DNA of 64,000 nt, taken from positions 8,184,001 to 8,248,000 of the forward strand of contig CP053156.1 in NCBI GenBank assembly GCA_014607495.2, in the 5' to 3' direction. This document shows positions 60,205 through 64,000 of this stretch, in pieces (position 1 is the stretch's first letter; each line of letters begins with the position of its first letter). The stretch is from Carposina sasakii. Lineage: Eukaryota > Arthropoda > Insecta > Lepidoptera > Carposinidae. The notes beneath the pieces are model-generated. The model was not told the DNA's origin and made no database searches. It worked only from the letters and a program-made list of their open reading frames with translations. The translations under genes and the position numbers were made by a program.

Positions 60205-60541
60205 ATATACAGGATGTTTTTTCGTTGCCACCCTTAACGAAGGGTACCTACGTAATCTATACATCAACTACAGTAAGTTTATTCAAAAAAAAATGCTGGG
60301 AAACGATGTGAATTTCTTTGATTTTGCGAAATTTATAGTGTCCAGTGTTTATGCTAGTTTTTTATAGACAGATATTAATTATTTCCCGTGAAAAAATCTA
60401 CTCAACTTTGGACCCTAATATTTTGGAAACCAAACACTTCGCAGGTATGTTTCCATGGAGAAAAATGATCGTGATGATGAGGAGATAGTTTAGAGAAGGT
60501 AGTTTTCAGGAACGTTGATGACTAAAAATCACCCTGTATAT
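60205..60541. mobile_element. MITE with ATATACAGG ends, right duplication copy
   Basis: This is the duplicate of 3872-4198, with slightly different interior bases. The MITE was thus present before the copies separated, in contrast to the 2899-3206 insertion. Confidence 0.65.
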
Positions 60542-63328
60542 CCCATAGGCCTCTATCATGGGGCAAGAAGTAAAATGACCCCACAATAACTACATACCTA
60601 AAACTGTGGTCTTATTCTTGTTAAATTTTCTTATTTCTTTTATTTTGGTATCATGGCAGTATCGACGGAATGTTTTCTCAAAGAAATCATAATATGGTAG
60701 ATAATTTTCAATTTAAAGGATCATGCAAAGACTCTCTTTGTGAACATTTATTTTCATCTCTTATGTCGGTAAAATTAAGAGCTGAGTAAAATTTTAAATT
60801 AAAAACCAAAATAAGTTTCTTGATCAGGTCTTTGGTAAATGACTGCGGTAATGAATTTAATTCACATATACTCGTAATTAATCTCTTTATTTTACTGATA
60901 TAAAAGATTCACAAAGGGAGTCTTTATAAGTTAGTTAATACTTTATTTAGCACGAGTATGAAAGATTACTTCAACTATTATTAACTAGTAGCTGCCCGCA
61001 ACTTTATCCGTGTTGACTACGGAAAAAACAAACAAACCACAATTTGGTACAAAAATATTTACAAAAACATTTCTCCAGTACCTTTGTAATTTATGTGTAT
61101 ATTTTTAATTTGTGTGCAATAAAGTATAAAGTAAAGTAAAGTTGCCGATGTCCTGTCTCAAGCTCTAGACTACCTACAAATACATAGTATTTAATTTTTA
61201 AAAATCTGTTCATACCTAATGATGTGAAACCAAAACTAACAGACAGACAGGGTTACTTTCACATTTATAATATTAGTAAGGAAGTAATGGAAGTCAATCA
61301 AAAATCTTAACTAAAAGTTCATAATGTAGCCAGACCATTCTCTTCTACCCTACGGTTGAGCCTTAATTAAAATAAGAAAGAAAAGATAAATGAAGTACAC
61401 TTTTCACTTTATTTAATTAGGTAGCGACTTAACTAGCACAGACTGTCTTGTAATTTATACAAGAGCTAAAAAGTTAATCCCATTGTTAGGGAGTAAGTAC
61501 CTACCGGATTTGGGAGGACTCTACTTATAAAAATTAAACATATACCTAATTATGACTAATTCGTTGTTAAACACCGTTTTTTAATTATAAAAAAACATTT
61601 TTTTAGAGTTTTAACTTTAACTTATGATTTTCTTTTTAACAGTGTATATGAGTAGAAAAGCAGTGATATTGTACCATTATATGAGTAGAAAAGCAGATTT
61701 TCTTAGATCTTAGAACTCATAGTTTAAAAACAAAATCGTACATTCATGTACCAAATTAGTGGGTAATTTGGTATCTCCAAATAAAAATATTAGACATTTA
61801 GATGTGAGCCGATTTTCAAACAAAGATGTGGACCCTATTATGATATTTCAACTGTTCGTAGTTCACACGGGCAATGAATTCCATTCGAATGAGGCGGTGA
61901 TGCATTTCTGTCACCGCACACGGGGGCTCGGAGTTCCATTGTAAAGTGATGTGGCGTGTCGATATTGCTGATTACATTTTGAATTTGTTTCCTTTTATTA
62001 ACAAATTAGATACGGTACATGTTCGATATGCAGCTTAGCATGAAACTAACTTATAGACTTTTATTTAGCGTCAATTAATTAAGTAATTGTATCAAACCCA
62101 TGCACATTATACTATACTTATTAGTAGAAATCAAGCCTTCACTGTAGGTACTACTACTTGGAACATGTCCTTGTTCCATTATATTCTTCATAAGTTAATA
62201 AAAACTAAAATGTCGTAGAAGATATTGATGATACAAAAATAATGTCGATGTGTTTTGTGGTAAATTAATTAACCTACATACATATTGAGGTCACTATAAT
62301 TATTATTAGAAGTTTCACGGGCATTAGTTATCATTTAGGTAATGTTTTTATTTAAAATCATATATGTTTATAATATATATCTGTTTATTTTCATAAGTGC
62401 TCCTTAAATGCTGCTAATATTAAAAAAATACATAACGTATTTCACAGAAGATTCATGCGGCTAAAAATTAGGGCAATATATCAAAATGCGGCATGAAAAG
62501 CCGCGTAACTCACAAACTGTCGATATTAATAAAATATCGATACTATCCCAGCTTTTCTCCGATTCGCAGCTATGAAGCGAGATGCCCTCTGTCGAGCGAG
62601 CCGAGGTCTAATTGAATTATAGGAGTGAACCCAACGCTTCCGCCGAGCGAGTCGCTGCAGGATATACCAATTGCCTCAGATAAATATGTTTTTATGTTTG
62701 TACGTTTTAGATTTGTGATGCACTTTAATCGGGGTTCCTAAATATGGACTACTTTGCTTAGCTTTTAAATCGTATGTGATTTTTTAAAGTAGAGCTAGCT
62801 TATTATACTTAATTATTTAGAAATCGATTTATTTATATCCGACATAACTTGCTAAGCTTTTTATAAAGATTAATAAACAGCTTTCAGTAATATTAGTAAA
62901 TATATCAGGCATACTTTTTTATCCACGAAAATAGCTTTTTTAGAAAAAATCAATGGCGCGATAAACAATCAGCCGCCTCTAATAGAAATAGATCAGACAC
63001 TACCTGTAGTGTCTCTGGCGGTAATCGATCTGTGGCCGCTTGCTCTGATTTCATAACACTACCACAGATATAATAATATTTTTAGGTACATACCATTCCT
63101 ACCTAATTATAACTATCATAAAAGGTGTATGGCCACTGACCCTACCTATTCTTCTTCTTCAGCCTATTGCTGTCCACTACTGGACGTAGGCTTCCCCCAG
63201 GGCATGCCACAAGACTACTGCCATAGGGGTTTTTTCCCATAGTCACCACGATGGGCAGGAACCCCGGTAATACTTAATCGCCTCGTACGATACCCACGGG
63301 CAAGCATGGGGTGGTACAAACTCTACTC

Positions 63329-63403
63329 TGCCGGCACCGCGCGGCAAATATTATTTGTTTAATTTATAAATTAAAAAACAATATTTGCCGCGCGGTGCCG
63401 GCA
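63329..63403. repeat. GC-ended palindrome, right copy
   Basis: This is the duplicate of 6936-7014, with nearly complete arm pairing throughout (75 bp). The near-perfect form here suggests that the AAAT duplication on the left happened after the two copies separated. Confidence 0.85.
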
Positions 63404-64000
63404 TCCGTTCCGGCCATATATATATACCGTCACCGTAACGTATCTTGCACGGACAAAAACAAATACCCGTAGCTAATACGATATACTCGTATGCTTAAAA
63501 CGCTACGTGCCAGACACGTAGCTACCACTGTCATATGGTCGGATCAGTTGGCAGTTTCCTTATGCAGTCTATTATATACTATTGATAGACTGCACGAATT
63601 ATAGACTATTGATTTAAAGGTTTTATATAATTATACTGTGGCCTACTTGCAACTGCCTGAATATCGGATAATTGCCTATGCCCGTTTCTTATTCGATATT
63701 TTGGTATCTATTGGTATTTGGTGTGTGTGGTATCATCATCATCAGCCTATTGCAGTCCACTGCAGGATGTAGGCCTCCCCCAGGGCACGCCGCAAGACTT
63801 CCATGTGGGGTATTTGCCCATAGTCACCGCGCTGGGTAGGCGGGTTGGTAACCGTGTGTGGTATAAAATATTATATTTGCACTATTAAAATAATTATAAT
63901 TTAACTACGCTCGACGCTCGTTAGTAGAATAGTTAATGCCGGCATTATTGATATAATAACCAGGAAGACTGTGTAAAGAAATTACAAATTATAAAATAAT

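Larger units (their letters stand above)
57197..64000 (+). repeat. Right copy of the long direct duplication, runs off the window
   Basis: This is the partner of 580-7611, lying about 56.5 kb to the right in the same orientation. Long stretches (for example 61003-62280 against 4633-5910) differ at only a few positions. It lacks the 308-bp MITE-bearing insertion but has its own small insertions, including TACTCGTA-type events at 57769, 60890 and 63484, and longer ones near 58290-58325, 61640-61675 and 62765-62800. It may be a genuine segmental duplication or a second haplotype placed in the scaffold by mistake; the sequence alone does not decide. Confidence 0.95.

Overview
This is nuclear DNA from an animal, almost certainly a moth or butterfly (Lepidoptera). 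It is AT-rich, has spliced genes with GT/AG introns, is very rich in TAGGTA/TACCTA motifs, and is crowded with short repeats of lepidopteran type: elements ending near CGCGGGCGTCCACTAGT, the CAGCCTATTGCAGTCCACT repeat, tRNA-derived SINEs and MITEs. No bacterial operon, rRNA, functional tRNA or CRISPR array was seen.

The only clear host gene is a BTB zinc-finger transcription factor on the minus strand, covering 38057 down to 23295. My best identification is mamo. Seven coding exons can be placed with splice sites and phases that fit each other: the second half of the BTB domain (37866-38057), a long Arg/Glu/Asp-rich linker exon (36042-36672), two short linker exons (35295-35491 and 34867-34950), and then two alternative 3' ends. 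One end is a two-exon, four-finger module (31987-32416 plus 31753-31904, stop at 31753). The other is a single six-finger exon (23295-24452). The phases allow the six-finger exon to join 34867-34950 (or 35295-35491) but not 31987-32416, so the gene should make two proteins with the same BTB domain and different DNA-binding modules. The first BTB exon and the promoter were not found.

Around the gene is a layered transposon landscape. A broken Ty3/gypsy LTR retrotransposon (gag, protease, RT, RNase H, integrase) lies at 40404-45261. It directly follows a 500-base N gap and is followed by a second copy of its LTR/leader/gag start at 46380-47101. A 1261-bp Tc1-type DNA transposon (51417-52677; DD34E, 34-bp perfect terminal repeats) sits inside a tRNA-derived SINE. 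A 745-bp hAT-type element with an 8-bp target duplication sits inside a larger terminal-inverted-repeat element (38109-39815). One MITE sits inside another MITE 19 bp from a splice donor of the zinc-finger gene. A short decayed retroelement ORF is at 47334-47723.

The two ends of the window are near-copies of each other: 580-7611 matches 57197-64000 in direct orientation. Comparing them shows insertion/deletion differences, including a 308-bp MITE-bearing insertion present only on the left. It also shows four independent events in which a TA dinucleotide in one copy is TACTCGTA in the other. The same octamer is scattered through the window far more often than base composition predicts. I consider this recurring TA-targeted micro-insertion the most unusual signal here.
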